Positions 18,650 to 31,392 of a stretch of 64,000 nucleotides of DNA are shown one piece after another. The DNA is from Dermacentor variabilis (taxonomy: Eukaryota > Arthropoda > Arachnida > Ixodida > Ixodidae). Location of the stretch: assembly GCF_050947875.1 (NCBI RefSeq), contig NW_027460412.1, forward strand, positions 496,001-560,000, in the 5' to 3' direction. The position numbers were made by a program, and so were the translations under genes. The stretch's first letter is position 1. Each line of letters starts with the position of its first letter. Under the pieces are notes generated by a model. That model worked only from the letters and a program-made list of their open reading frames with translations. It had not been told where the DNA came from and ran no database searches.

Positions 18650-21600
18650 ATGCGCGGGTGCTAAAAAGAGCACCATGGGCGTGCTTAGCACGTCCTTTGG
18701 TAGAAATCCACGTGCGCGTTCTGCCAAAAGCACCATTTGCATGCATATCTTGTGGTTTTGCAGAAAACAACGTCCGCGTCTACCAAAAGATGCATGTACA
18801 TGCTTAACAAGTGGTTTGGCACAAATCCATGCGCGGGTGCTAAAAAGAGCAGCATGGGCGTGCTTAGAACGTCGTTTGGTAGAAATCCGCGTGCGCGTTC
18901 TGCCAAAAGCACCATTTGCATGCATATCTTGTGGTTTTGCAGAAAACAACGTCCACGTCTACCAAAAGATGCATGTGCATGCTTAACAAGTGGTTTGGCA
19001 CAAATCCATGCGCGGGTGCTAGAAAGAGCAGCATGGGCGTGCTTAGCACGTCGTTTGGTAGAAGTCCACGTGCGCGCTCTCCCAAAAGCACTATTTGCAT
19101 GCATACCTTGTGGTTTTGCAGAAAACAACGTCAGCGTCTACCAAAATATGCATGTGCATGCTAAACAAGTGGTTTCGCACAAATCCATGCGCGGGTGCTA
19201 AAAAGAGCAGCATGGGCGTGCTTAGCACATCGTTTGGTAGAAATTCACGTGCGCGTTCTGCCAAAAGCACCATTTATTTGCATGCACATCTTGTGGTTTT
19301 GGAGAAAACAACGTCCGCATCTACCAAAAGATGCATGTGCATGCTTAACAAGTGGTTTGGCACAAATCCATGCGCGGGTGCTAAAAAGAGCAGCGTGGCC
19401 GTGCTTAGCACGTCGTTTGGTAGAAATCCACGTGCGCGTTCTGCTAAAAGCACAATTTGCATGCATATCTTGTGGTTTTGCAGAAAACAACGTCTGTGTC
19501 TACCAAAAGATGCATGTGCATGCTTAACAAGTGGTTTGGCACAAATCCATGCGCGGGTGCTAAAAAGAGCAGCATGGGCGTTCTTAGCACGTCGTTTGGT
19601 AGAAATCCACGTGCGCGTTCTGCCAAAAGCACCATTAGCATGCATATCTTGTGGTTTTGCAGAAAACAACGTCCGCGTCTACCAAAAGATGCATGTGCAT
19701 GCTTAAAAGTGGTTTGGCACAAATCCTTGCGCTGCTCAAAAAAGCAGCATGGGCGTGCCTAGCACGTCGTTTGGTAGAAATGCACGTGCGCGTTCTGCCA
19801 AAAGGACCATTTGCATATATAGCTTGTGGTTTCGCAGAAAACAACGTCCGCGTCTACCAAAACATGCATGTGCATACTTAACAAGTGGTTTGGCACAAAT
19901 CCATGCGCGGGTGCTAAAAAGAGCAGCATGGGCGTGCTTAGCATGTCGTTTGGTAGAAATCCACGTGCGCGTTCTGCCAAAAGCACGATTAATTTGCATG
20001 CATATCTTGTGGTTTTGCAGAAAAGAACGTCCGCGTCTACCAAAAGATGCATGTGCATGCTTAACATGTGGTTTGGCACAAATCCCTGCGCGGGTGCTAA
20101 AAAGAGCAGCATGGGCGTGCTTAGCATGTCGTTTGGTAGACATCCACGCGCGCGTTCTGCCAAAAGCACCATTTGCATGCATATCTTGTGGTTTTGCAGA
20201 AAACAACGTCCGCGTCTACCAAAAGATGCATGTGCATGCTTAACAAGTGGTTTGGCACAAATCCATGCGCTGGTGCTAAAAAAAGCAGCATGGGCGTGCC
20301 TAGCACGTCATTTGGCAGAAATGCACGTGCGCGTTCTGCCAAAAGCACCATTTGCATATATAGCTTGTGGTTTCGCAGAAAACAACGTCCGGGTCTACCA
20401 AAAGATGCATGTGCATGCTTAAAAAGTGGCTTGGCAGAAATCAATGCGCGGGTGCTAAAAAGAGCACCATGGGCGTGCTTAGCACGTCCTTTGGTAGAAA
20501 TCCACGTGCGCGTTCTGCCAAAAGCACCATTTGCATGCATATCTTGTGGTTTTGCAGAAAACAACGTCCGCGTCTACCAAAAGATGCATGTACATGCTTA
20601 ACAAGTGGTTTGGCACAAATCCATGCGCGGGTGCTAAAAAGAGCAGCATGGGCGTGCTTAGAACGTCGTTTGGTAGAAATCCGCGTGCGCGTTCTGCCAA
20701 AAGCACCATTTGCATGCATATCTTGTGGTTTTGCAGAAAACAACGTCCACGTCTACCAAAAGATGCATGTGCATGCTTAACAAGTGGTTTGGCACAAATC
20801 CATGCGCGGGTGCTAGAAAGAGCAGCATGGGCGTGCTTAGCACGTCGTTTGGTAGAAGTCCACGTGCGCGCTCTCCCAAAAGCACTATTTGCATGCATAC
20901 CTTGTGGTTTTGCAGAAAACAACGTCAGCGTCTACCAAAATATGCATGTGCATGCTAAACAAGTGGTTTCGCACAAATCCATGCGCGGGTGCTAAAAAGA
21001 GCAGCATGGGCGTGCTTAGCACATCGTTTGGTAGAAATTCACGTGCGCGTTCTGCCAAAAGCACCATTTATTTGCATGCACATCTTGTGGTTTTGGAGAA
21101 AACAACGTCCGCATCTACCAAAAGATGCATGTGCATGCTTAACAAGTGGTTTGGCACAAATCCATGCGCGGGTGCTAAAAAGAGCAGCGTGGCCGTGCTT
21201 AGCACGTCGTTTGGTAGAAATCCACGTGCGCGTTCTGCTAAAAGCACAATTTGCATGCATATCTTGTGGTTTTGCAGAAAACAACGTCTGTGTCTACCAA
21301 AAGATGCATGTGCATGCTTAACAAGTGGTTTGGCACAAATCCATGCGCGGGTGCTAAAAAGAGCAGCATGGGCGTTCTTAGCACGTCGTTTGGTAGAAAT
21401 CCACGTGCGCGTTCTGCCAAAAGCACCATTAGCATGCATATCTTGTGGTTTTGCAGAAAACAACGTCCGCGTCTACCAAAAGATGCATGTGCATGCTTAA
21501 AAGTGGTTTGGCACAAATCCTTGCGCTGCTCAAAAAAGCAGCATGGGCGTGCCTAGCACGTCGTTTGGTAGAAATGCACGTGCGCGTTCTGCCAAAAGGA

Positions 21601-22240
21601 CCATTTGCATATATAGCTTGTGGTTTCGCAGAAAACAACGTCCGCGTCTACCAAAACATGCATGTGCATACTTAACAAGTGGTTTGGCACAAATCCATGC
21701 GCGGGTGCTAAAAAGAGCAGCATGGGCGTGCTTAGCATGTCGTTTGGTAGAAATCCACGTGCGCGTTCTGCCAAAAGCACGATTAATTTGCATGCATATC
21801 TTGTGGTTTTGCAGAAAAGAACGTCCGCGTCTACCAAAAGATGCATGTGCATGCTTAACATGTGGTTTGGCACAAATCCCTGCGCGGGTGCTAAAAAGAG
21901 CAGCATGGGCGTGCTTAGCATGTCGTTTGGTAGACATCCACGCGCGCGTTCTGCCAAAAGCACCATTTGCATGCATATCTTGTGGTTTTGCAGAAAACAA
22001 CGTCCGCGTCTACCAAAAGATGCATGTGCATGCTTAACAAGTGGTTTGGCACAAATCCATGCGCTGGTGCTAAAAAAAGCAGCATGGGCGTGCCTAGCAC
22101 GTCATTTGGCAGAAATGCACGTGCGCGTTCTGCCAAAAGCACCATTTGCATATATAGCTTGTGGTTTCGCAGAAAACAACGTCCGGGTCTACCAAAAGAT
22201 GCAAGTGCATGCTTAAAAAGTGGCTTGGCAGAAATCAATG
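18650..22240 (+). repeat. Recent tandem duplication, 1,794 bp each
   Basis: 18.65-20.44 and 20.44-22.24 kb match at a constant offset of 1,794 (10 monomers). A private change, AGAAATCCGCGTG in place of AAATCCACGTG, occurs at about 18,884 and 20,678. GCGCTGGTGC in place of GCGCGGGTGC occurs at about 20,268 and 22,062. Such shared rare variants mark the copies as young. Confidence 0.8.
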
Positions 22241-25200
22241 CGCGGGTGCTAAAAAGAGCACCATGGGCGTGCTTAGCACGTCCTTTGGTAGAAATCCATG
22301 TGCGCGTTCTGCCAAAAGCACCATTTGCATGCATATCTTGTGGTTTTGCAGAAAACAACGTCCGCGTCTACCAAAAGATGCATGTACATGCTTAACAAGT
22401 GGTTTGGCACAAATCCATGCGCGGGTGCTAAAAAGAGCAGCATGGGCGTGCTTAGAACGTCGTTTGGTAGAAATCCACGTGCGCGTTCTGCCAAAAGCAC
22501 TATTTGCATGCATACCTTGTGGTTTTGCAGAAAACAACGTCAGCGTCTACCAAAATATGCATGTGCATGCTAAACAAGTGGTTTGGCACAAATCCATGCG
22601 CGGGTGCTAAAAAGAGCAGCATGGGCGTGCTTAGCACATCGTTTGGTAGAAATTCACGTGCGCGTTCTGCCAAAAGCACCATTTGCATGCACATCTTCTG
22701 GTTTTGCAGAAAACAACGTCCGCGTCTACCAAAGATACATGTGCACGCTTAAGTGGTTTGGCAGAAATCAATGCGCGGGTGCTAAAAAGAGCACCATGGG
22801 CGTGCTTAGCACGTCCTTTGGTAGAAATCCACGTGCGCGTTCTGCCAAAAGCACCATTTGCATGCATATCTTGTGGTTTTGCAGAAAACAACGTCCGCGT
22901 CTACCAAAAGATGCATGTACATGCTTAACAAGTGGTTTGGCACAAATCCATGCGCGGGTGCTAAAAAGAGCAGCATGGGCGTGCTTAGAACGTCGTTTGG
23001 TAGAAATCCACGTGCGCGTTCTGCCAAAAGCACCATTTGTATGCATATCTTGTGGTTTTGCAGAAAACAACGTCCACGTCTACCAAAAGATGCATGTGCA
23101 TGCTTAACAAGTGGTTTGGCACAAATCCATGCGCGGGTGCTAGAAAGAGCAGCATGGGCGTGCTTAGCACGTCGTTTGGTAGAAGTCCACGTGCGCGCTC
23201 TCCCAAAAGCACTATTTGCATGCATACCTTGTGGTTTTGCAGAAAACAACGTCAGCGTCTACCAAAATATGCATGTGCATGCTAAACAAGTGGTTTCGCA
23301 CAAATCCATGCGCGGGTGCTAAAAAGAGCAGCATGGGCGTGCTTAGCACATCGTTTGTAGAAATTCACGTGCGCGTTCTGCCAAAAGCACCATTTATTTG
23401 CATGCACATCTTGTGGTTTTGGAGAAAACAACGTCCGCATCTACCAAAAGATGCATGTGCATGCTTAACAAGTGGTTTGGCACAAATCCATGCGCGGGTG
23501 CTAAAAAGAGCAGCGTGGCCGTGCTTAGCACGTCGTTTGGTAGAAATAAACGTGCGCGTTCTGCTAAAAGCACAATTTGCATGCATATCTTGTGGTTTTG
23601 CAGAAAACAACGGCTGTGTCTACCAAAAGATGCATGTGCATGCTTAACAAGTGGTTTGGCACAAATGCATGCGCGGGTGCTAAAAAGAGCAGCATGGGTG
23701 TGCTTAGCAACTCGTTTGGTAGAAATCCACGTGCGCGTTCTGCCAAAAGCACCATTTGCATGCATACCTTGTGGTTTTGCAGAAAACAACGTCCGCGTCT
23801 ACCAAAACATGCATGTGCATGCTTAACAAGTGGTTTGGCACAAATCCATGCGCGGGTGCTAAAAAGAGCAGCATGGGCGTGCTTAGCACGTCGTTTGGTA
23901 GAAATCCACGTGCGCGTTCTGCCAAAAGCACGATTAATTTGCATGCATATCTTGTGGTTTTGCAGAAAAGAACGTCCGCGTCTACCAAAAGATGCATGTG
24001 CATGCTTAACATGTGGTTTGGCACAAATTCCTGCGCGGGTGCTAAAAAGAGCAGCATGGGCGTGCTTAGCATGTCGTTTGGTAGACATCCACGCGCGCGT
24101 TCTGCAAAAAGCACCATTTGCATGCATATCTTGTGGTTTTGCAGAAAACAACGTCCGCGTCTACCAAAAGATGCATGTGCACGCTTAACAAGTGGTTTGG
24201 CACAAATCCATGCGCGGGTGCTAAAAAAGCAGCATGGGCGTGCCTAGCACGTCATTTGGCAGAAATGCACGTGCGCGTTCTGCCAAAAGCACCATTTGCA
24301 TATATAGCTTGTGGTTTCGCAGAAAACAACGTCCGGGTCTACCAAAAGATGCATGTGCATGCTTAAAAAGTGGCTTGGCAGAAATCAATGCGCGGGTGCT
24401 AAAAAGAGCACCATGGGCGTGCTTAGCACGTCCTTTGGTAGAAATCCACGTGCGCGTTCTGCCAAAAGCACCATTTGCATGCATATCTTGTGGTTTTGCA
24501 GAAAACAACGTCCGCGTCTACCAAAAGATGCATGTACATGCTTAACAAGTGGTTTGGCACAAATCCATGCGCGGGTGCTAAAAAGAGCAGCATGGGCGTG
24601 CTTAGAACGTCGTTTGGTAGAAATCCACGTGCGCGTTCTGCCAAAAGCACCATTTGCATGCATATCTTGTGGTTTTGCAGAAAACAACGTCCACGTCTAC
24701 CAAAAGATGCATGTGCATGCTTAACAAGTGGTTTGGCACAAATCCATGCGCGGGTGCTAGAAAGAGCAGCATGGGCGTGCTTAGCACGTCGTTTGGTAGA
24801 AATCCACGTGCGCGCTCTCCCAAAAGCACTATTTGCATGCATACCTTGTGGTTTTGCAGAAAACAACGTCAGCGTCTACCAAAATATGCATGTGCATGCT
24901 AAACAAGTGGTTTGGCACAAATCCATGCGCGGGTGCTAAAAAGAGCAGCATGGGCGTGCTTAGCACATCGTTTGGTAGAAATTCACGTGCGCGTTCTGCC
25001 AAAAGCACCATTTGCATGCACATCTTCTGGTTTTGCAGAAAACAACGTCCGCGTCTACCAAAGATACATGTGCACGCTTAAGTGGTTTGGCAGAAATCAA
25101 TGCGCGGGTGCTAAAAAGAGCACCATGGGCGTGCTTAGCACGTCCTTTGGTAGAAATCCACGTGCGCGTTCTGCCAAAAGCACCATTTGCATGCATATCT

Positions 25201-25544
25201 TGTGGTTTTGCAGAAAACAACGTCCGCGTCTACCAAAAGATGCATGTACATGCTTAACAAGTGGTTTGGCACAAATCCATGCGCGGGTGCTAAAAAGAGC
25301 AGCATGGGCGTGCTTAGAACGTCGTTTGGTAGAAATCCACGTGCGCGTTCTGCCAAAAGCACCATTTGCATGCATATCTTGTGGTTTTGCAGAAAACAAC
25401 GTCCACGTCTACCAAAAGATGCATGTGCATGCTTAACAAGTGGTTTGGCACAAATCCATGCGCGGGTGCTAGAAAGAGCAGCATGGGCGTGCTTAGCACG
25501 TCGTTTGGTAGAAGTCCACGTGCGCGCTCTCCCAAAAGCACTAT

Positions 25545-28500
25545 TTGCATGCATACCTTGTGGTTTTGCAGAAAACAACGTCAGCGTCTACCAAAATATG
25601 CATGTGCATGCTAAACAAGTGGTTTCGCACAAATCCATGCGCGGGTGCTAAAAAGAGCAGCATGGGCGTGCTTAGCACATCGTTTGGTAGAAATTCACGT
25701 GCGCGTTCTGCCAAAAGCACCATTTATTTGCATGCACATCTTGTGGTTTTGGAGAAAACAACGTCCGCATCTACCAAAAGATGCATGTGCATGCTTAACA
25801 AGTGGTTTGGCACAAATCCATGCGCGGGTGCTAAAAAGAGCAGCGTGGCCGTGCTTAGCACGTCGTTTGGTAGAAATCCACGTGCGCGTTCTGCTAAAAG
25901 CACAATTTGCATGCATATCTTGTGGTTTTGCAGAAAACAACGTCTGTGTCTACCAAAAGATGCATGTGCATGCTTAACAAGTGGTTTGGCACAAATGCAT
26001 GCGCGGGTGCTAAAAAGAGCAGCATGGGTGTGCTTAGCAACTCGTTTGGTAGAAATCCACGTGCGCGTTCTGCTAAAAGCACCATTTGCATGCATACCTT
26101 GTGGTTTTGCAGAAAACAACGTCCGCGTCTACCAAAACATGCATGTGCATGCTTAACAAGTGGTTTGGCACAAATCCATGCGCGGGTGCTAAAAAGAGCA
26201 GCATGGGCGTGCTTAGCACGTCGTTTGGTAGAAATCCACGTGCGCGTTCTGCCAAAAGCACGATTAATTTGCATGCATATCTTGTGGTTTTGCAGAAAAG
26301 AACGTCCGCGTCTACCAAAAGATGCATCTGCATGCTTAACATGTGGTTTGGCACAAATTCATGCGCGGGTGCTAAAAAGAGCAGCATGGGCGTGCTTAGC
26401 AAGTCGTTTGGTAGAAATCCACGTGCGCGTTCTGCCAAAAGCACCATTTGCATGCATATCTTGTGGTTTTGCAGAAAACAACGTCCGCGTCTACCAAACG
26501 ATGCATGTGCATGCTTAACAAGTGGTTTGGCATAAATCCATGCGCGGGTGCTAAAAAAAGCAGCATGGGCGTGCCTAGCACGTCGTTTGGTAGAAATGCA
26601 CGTGCGCGTTCTGCCAAAAGCACCATTTGCATATATAGCGTGTGGTTTCGCAGAAAACAACGTCCGGGTCTACCAAAAGATGCATGTGCATGCTTAAAAA
26701 GTGTTTTGGCAGAAATCCATGCGCGGGTGCTAAAAAGAGCAGCATGGGCGTGCTTAGCACGTCGTTTGGAAGTAATCCACGTGCGCGTTCTGCCAAAAGC
26801 ACCATTTGCATGCACATCTTCTGGTTTTGCAGAAAACAACGTCCGCGTCTACCAAAGTTACATGTGCACGCTTAAGTGGTTTGGCAGAAATCAATGCGCG
26901 GGTGCTAAAAAGAGCACCATGGGCGTGCTTAGCACGTCCTTTGGTAGAAATCTATGTGCGCGTTCTGCCAAAACCACCATTTGCATGCATATCTTGTGGT
27001 TTTGCAGAAAACAACGTCCGCGTCTACCAAAGATACATGTGCATGTTTAACAAGTGGTTTGGCACAAATCCATGCGCGGGTGCTAAAAAGAGCAGCATGG
27101 GCGTGCTTAGCACGTCATTTGGTAGAAATCCACGTGCCCGTTCTGCCAAAAGCACCATTTGCATGCATACCTTGTGGTTTTGGAGAAAACAACGTCCGCG
27201 TCTACCAAAAGATGCATGTGCACGCTTAACAAGTGGTTGGGCACAAATCCATGCGCGGGTGCTAAAAAGAGCAGCATGGGCATCCTTAGCACGTTGTTTG
27301 GTAGAAATCCACGTGCACGTTCTGCCAAAACCACCATTTGCATGCATATCTTGTGGTTTTGCAGAAAACAACGTCCGCGTCTACCAAAAGATACATGTGC
27401 TTGCTTAACAAGTGGATTGGCACAAATCCATGCGCGGGTACTAAAAAGAGCAGCATGGGCGCGCTTAGCACGTCATTTGGAAGAAATCCACGTGCCCGTT
27501 CTGCCAAAAGCACCATTTGCATGCATACCTTGTGGTTTTGGAGAAAAGAACATCCGCGTCTACCAAAAGATGCATGTGCATGCTTAACAAGTGGTTTGGC
27601 ACAAATCCATGCGCGCTTGCTAAAAAGAGCAGCATAGGCGTGTTTAGCACGTCGTTTGGTAGACATCCACGTGCGCGTTCTGCCAAAAGCACCATTTGCA
27701 TGCATATCTTGTGGTTTTGCAGAAAACAATGTCCGCATCTACCAAAAGATGCATATGCATGCTTAACAAGTTGTTTGGCACAAATCCATGCGCGGGTGCT
27801 AAAAAGAGCAGCATGGGCGTGCTTATCACGTCGTTTGGTAGAAATCCACGTGCGCGTTCTGCCAAAAGCAACATTTGCATGCATATCTTGTGGTTTTGCA
27901 GAAAACAACGTCAGCGTCTACCAAAAGATGCATGTGCATGCTTAACAAGTGGTTTGGCACAAATCCATGCGCGGGTGCTAAAAAGAGCAGCATGAGCGTG
28001 CTTAGCACGTCGTTTGGTAGAAATCCACGTGCGCGTTCTGCCAAAAGCACCAGTTGCATGCATATCTTGTGGTTTTGCAGAAAAGAACGTCCGCGTCTAC
28101 CAAAAGATGCATGTGCATGCTTAACATGTGGTTTGGCACAAATCCATGCGCGGGTGCTAAAAAGAGCAGCATGGGCGTGCTTAGCAAGTCGTTTGGTAGA
28201 AATCCACGTGCGCGTTCTGCCAAAAGCACCATTTGCATGCATATCTTGTGGTTTTGCAGAAAACAACGTCCGCGTCTACCAAAAGATGCATGTGCATGCT
28301 TGACAAGTGGTTTGGCACAAATCCATGCGCGGGTGCTAAAAAAGCAGCATGGGCGTGCCTAGCACGTCGTTTGGTAGAAATGCACGTGCGCGTTCTGCCA
28401 AAAGCACCATTTGCATATATAGCTTGTGGTTTCGTAGAAAACAACGTCCGGGTCTACCGAAAGATGCATGTGCATGCTTATTAAGTGTTTTGGCAGAAAT

Positions 28501-30760
28501 CCATGCGCGGATGCTAAAAAGAGCAGCATGGGCGTGCTTAGCACGTCGTTTGGAAGTAATCCACGTGCGCTTTCTGCCAAAAGCACTATTTGCATACACA
28601 TCTTCTGGTTTTGGAGAAAACAACGTCCGCGTCTACCAAAATAAGCATGTGCATGCTTAACAAATGGTTTGGCACAAATCCATGCGCGGGTGGTAAAAAG
28701 AGCAGCATGGCAGTGCTTAGCGCGTCCTTTGGTAGAAATCCACGTGCACGTTCTGCCAAAAGCACCATTTGCATGCATATCTTGTGGTTTTGCAGAAAAC
28801 AACGTCCGCGTCTACCAAAAGATGCATGTGCATGCTTAACAAGTGGTTTGGCACAAATCCATGCGCGGGTGCTAAAAAAAGCAGCATGGGCGTGCCTAGC
28901 AAGTCGTTTGATAGAAATGCACGTGCGCGTTCTGCCAAAAGCACCATTTGCATATATAGCTTGTGGTTTCGGAGAAAACAACGTCCGGGTCTACCAAAAG
29001 ATGCATGTGCATGCTTAAAAAGTGTTTTGGCACAAATCCATGCGCGGGTGCTAAAAAGAGCAGCATGGGCGTGCTTAGCACGTCATTTGGTAGAAATCCA
29101 CGTGCCCGTTCTGCCAAAAGCACCATTTGCATGCATATCTTGTGGTTTTGCAGAAAACAGTGTCCGCGTCTACCAAAAGATGCATGTGCAGGCTTAACAA
29201 GTGGTTTGGCACAAATCCATGAGCGATTGCTAAAAAGAGCAGCATAGGCGTGTTTAGCGCGTCGTTTGGTAGAAATCCACGTGCGCGTTCTGCCAAAAGC
29301 ACCATTTGCATGCATATCTTGTGGTTTTGCAGAAAAGAACGTCCGCGTCTACCAAAAGATGCATGTGCATGCTTAACAAGTGGTTTGGCACAAATCCTTG
29401 TGCGGGTGCTAAAAAGAGCAGCATGGGCGTGCTTAGCACGTCGTTTGGAAGTAATCCACGTGCGCGTTCTGCCAAAAGCACCATTTGCATGCACATCTTC
29501 TGGTTTTGCAGAAAACAACGTCCGCGTCTACCAAAGTTACATGTGCACGCTTAAGTGGTTTGGCAGAAATCAATGCGCGGGTGCTAAAAAGAGCACCATG
29601 GGCGTGCTTAGCACGTCCTTTGGTAGAAATCTACGTGCGCGTTCTGCCAAAACCACCATTTGCATGCATATCTTGTGGTTTTGCAGAAAACAACGTCCGC
29701 GTCTACCAAAGATACATGTGCATGCTTAACAAGTGGTTTGGCACAAATCCATGCGCGGGTGCTAAAAAGAGCAGCATGGGCGTGCTTAGCACGTCATTTG
29801 GTAGAAATCCACGTGCCCGTTCTGCCAAAAGCACCATTTGCATGCATACCTTGTGGTTTTGGAGAAAACAACGTCCGCGTCTACCAAAAGATGCATGTGC
29901 ACGCTTAACAAGTGGTTTGGCACAAATCCATGCGCTGCTCAAAAAAGCAGCATGGGCGTGCCTAGCACGTCGTTTGGTAGAAATGCACGTGCGCGTTCTG
30001 CCAAAAGGACCATTTGCATATATAGCTTGTGGTTTCGCAGAAAACAACGTCCGCGTCTACCAAAACATGCATGTGCATACTTAACAAGTGGTTTGGCACA
30101 AATCCATGCGCGGGTGCTAAAAAGAGCAGCATGGGCGTGCTTAGCACGTCGTTTGGTAGAAATCCACGTGCGCGTTCTGCCAAAAGCACGATTAATTTGC
30201 ATGCATATCTTGTGGTTTTGCAGAAAAGAACGTCCGCGTCTACCAAAAGATGCATGTGCATGCTTAACATGTGGTTTGGCACAAATCCCTGCGCGGGTGC
30301 TAAAAAGAGCAGCATGGGCGTGCTTAGCATGTCGTTTGGTAGAAATCCACGCGCGCGTTCTCCCAAAGGCACCATTTGCATGCATATCTTGTGGTGTTGC
30401 AGAAAACAACGTCCGCGTCTACCAAAAGATGCATGTGCATGCTTAAAAAGTGTTTTGGCACAAATCCATGCGCGCGTGCTAAAAAGAGCAGCATGGGCGT
30501 GCTTAGCACGTCGTTTGGAAGAAATCCACGTGCGCGTTCTGCCAAAAGCACCATTTGCATGCACATATTCTGGTTTTGCAGAAAACAACGTCCGCGTCTA
30601 CCAAAGATACATGTGCACGCTTAAGTGGTTTGGCAGAAATCAATGCGCGGGTGCTAAAAAGAGCACCATGGTCGTGCTTAGCACGTCCTTTGGTAGAAAT
30701 CCACGTGTGCGTTCTGCCAAAAGCACCATTTGCATGCATATCTTGTGGTTTTGCAGAAAA
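25545..30760 (+). repeat. Second copy of the 1.6-6.4 kb block
   Basis: This is the partner of the segment at 1,620-6,390, with offsets that step from 23,925 to 24,460 to 24,274. It includes an extra group of about three monomers near 28.05-28.5 kb and patches copied from the 2.8-3.3 kb type near 29.4-29.9 kb. Near 30,850 it keeps the GGGCGAGCTTAG variant that also lies just left of the retrotransposon at 6,590, but it has no insertion. Confidence 0.7.
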
Positions 30761-31392
30761 CAACGTCCGCGTCTACCAAAAGATGCATGTACATGCTTAA
30801 CAAGTGGTTTGGCACAAATCCATGCGCGGGTGCTAAAAAGAGCAGCATGGGCGAGCTTAGCACGTTGTTTGGTAGAAATCCACGTGCGCGTTCTGCCAAA
30901 AGCACCATTTGCATGCATATCTTGTGGTTTTGCAGAAAACAACGTCCGCGTCTACCAAAAGATACATGTGCATGCTTAACAAGTGGTTTGGCACAAATCC
31001 ATGCGCGGGTGCTAAAAAGAGCAGCATGGCCGTGCTTAGCGCGTCGTTTGGTATAATTCCACGTGCGCGTTCTGGCAAAAGCACCATTTGCATGCACATC
31101 TTTAGGTTTAGCAGAAAACGACGTCCGCGTCTACCAAAAGATGCATGTGCATGCTTAACAAGTGGTTTGGCACAAATCCACGCGCGGGTGCTAAAAAGAG
31201 CAGATGGACGAGATTAGCACGTTGTTTGGTAGAAATCCATGTGCGCGTTCTGCCAAAAGCACCATTTGCATGCATATCTTGTGGTTTTGCAGAAAACAGT
31301 GTCCGCGTCTACCAAAAGATGCATGTGCAGGCTTAACAAGTGGTTTGGCACAAATCCATGCGCGGTTGCTAAAAAGAGCAGCATGGCAGTGC

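Larger units (their letters stand above)
11522..25540 (+). repeat. HOR family I, variable units of 8-13 monomers
   Basis: A landmark monomer of the GCATGTCG/CACGCGCGCG or close type recurs at about 11,522, 13,849, 16,001, 17,432, 19,759, 21,553 and 23,704. The steps are 2,327, 2,152, 1,431, 2,327, 1,794 and 2,151 bases, close to 13, 12, 8, 13, 10 and 12 monomers. Within a unit the order of variants is mostly kept: the 183-bp ATTAATT form, ATATATAGC, the CTTCTGG 175-bp form, CAACGTCCACG, CAACGTCAGCG, then the ATTTATTT form. Units differ by gain or loss of whole monomers, as expected from unequal exchange. Landmark coordinates are anchors, not unit edges. Confidence 0.75.
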
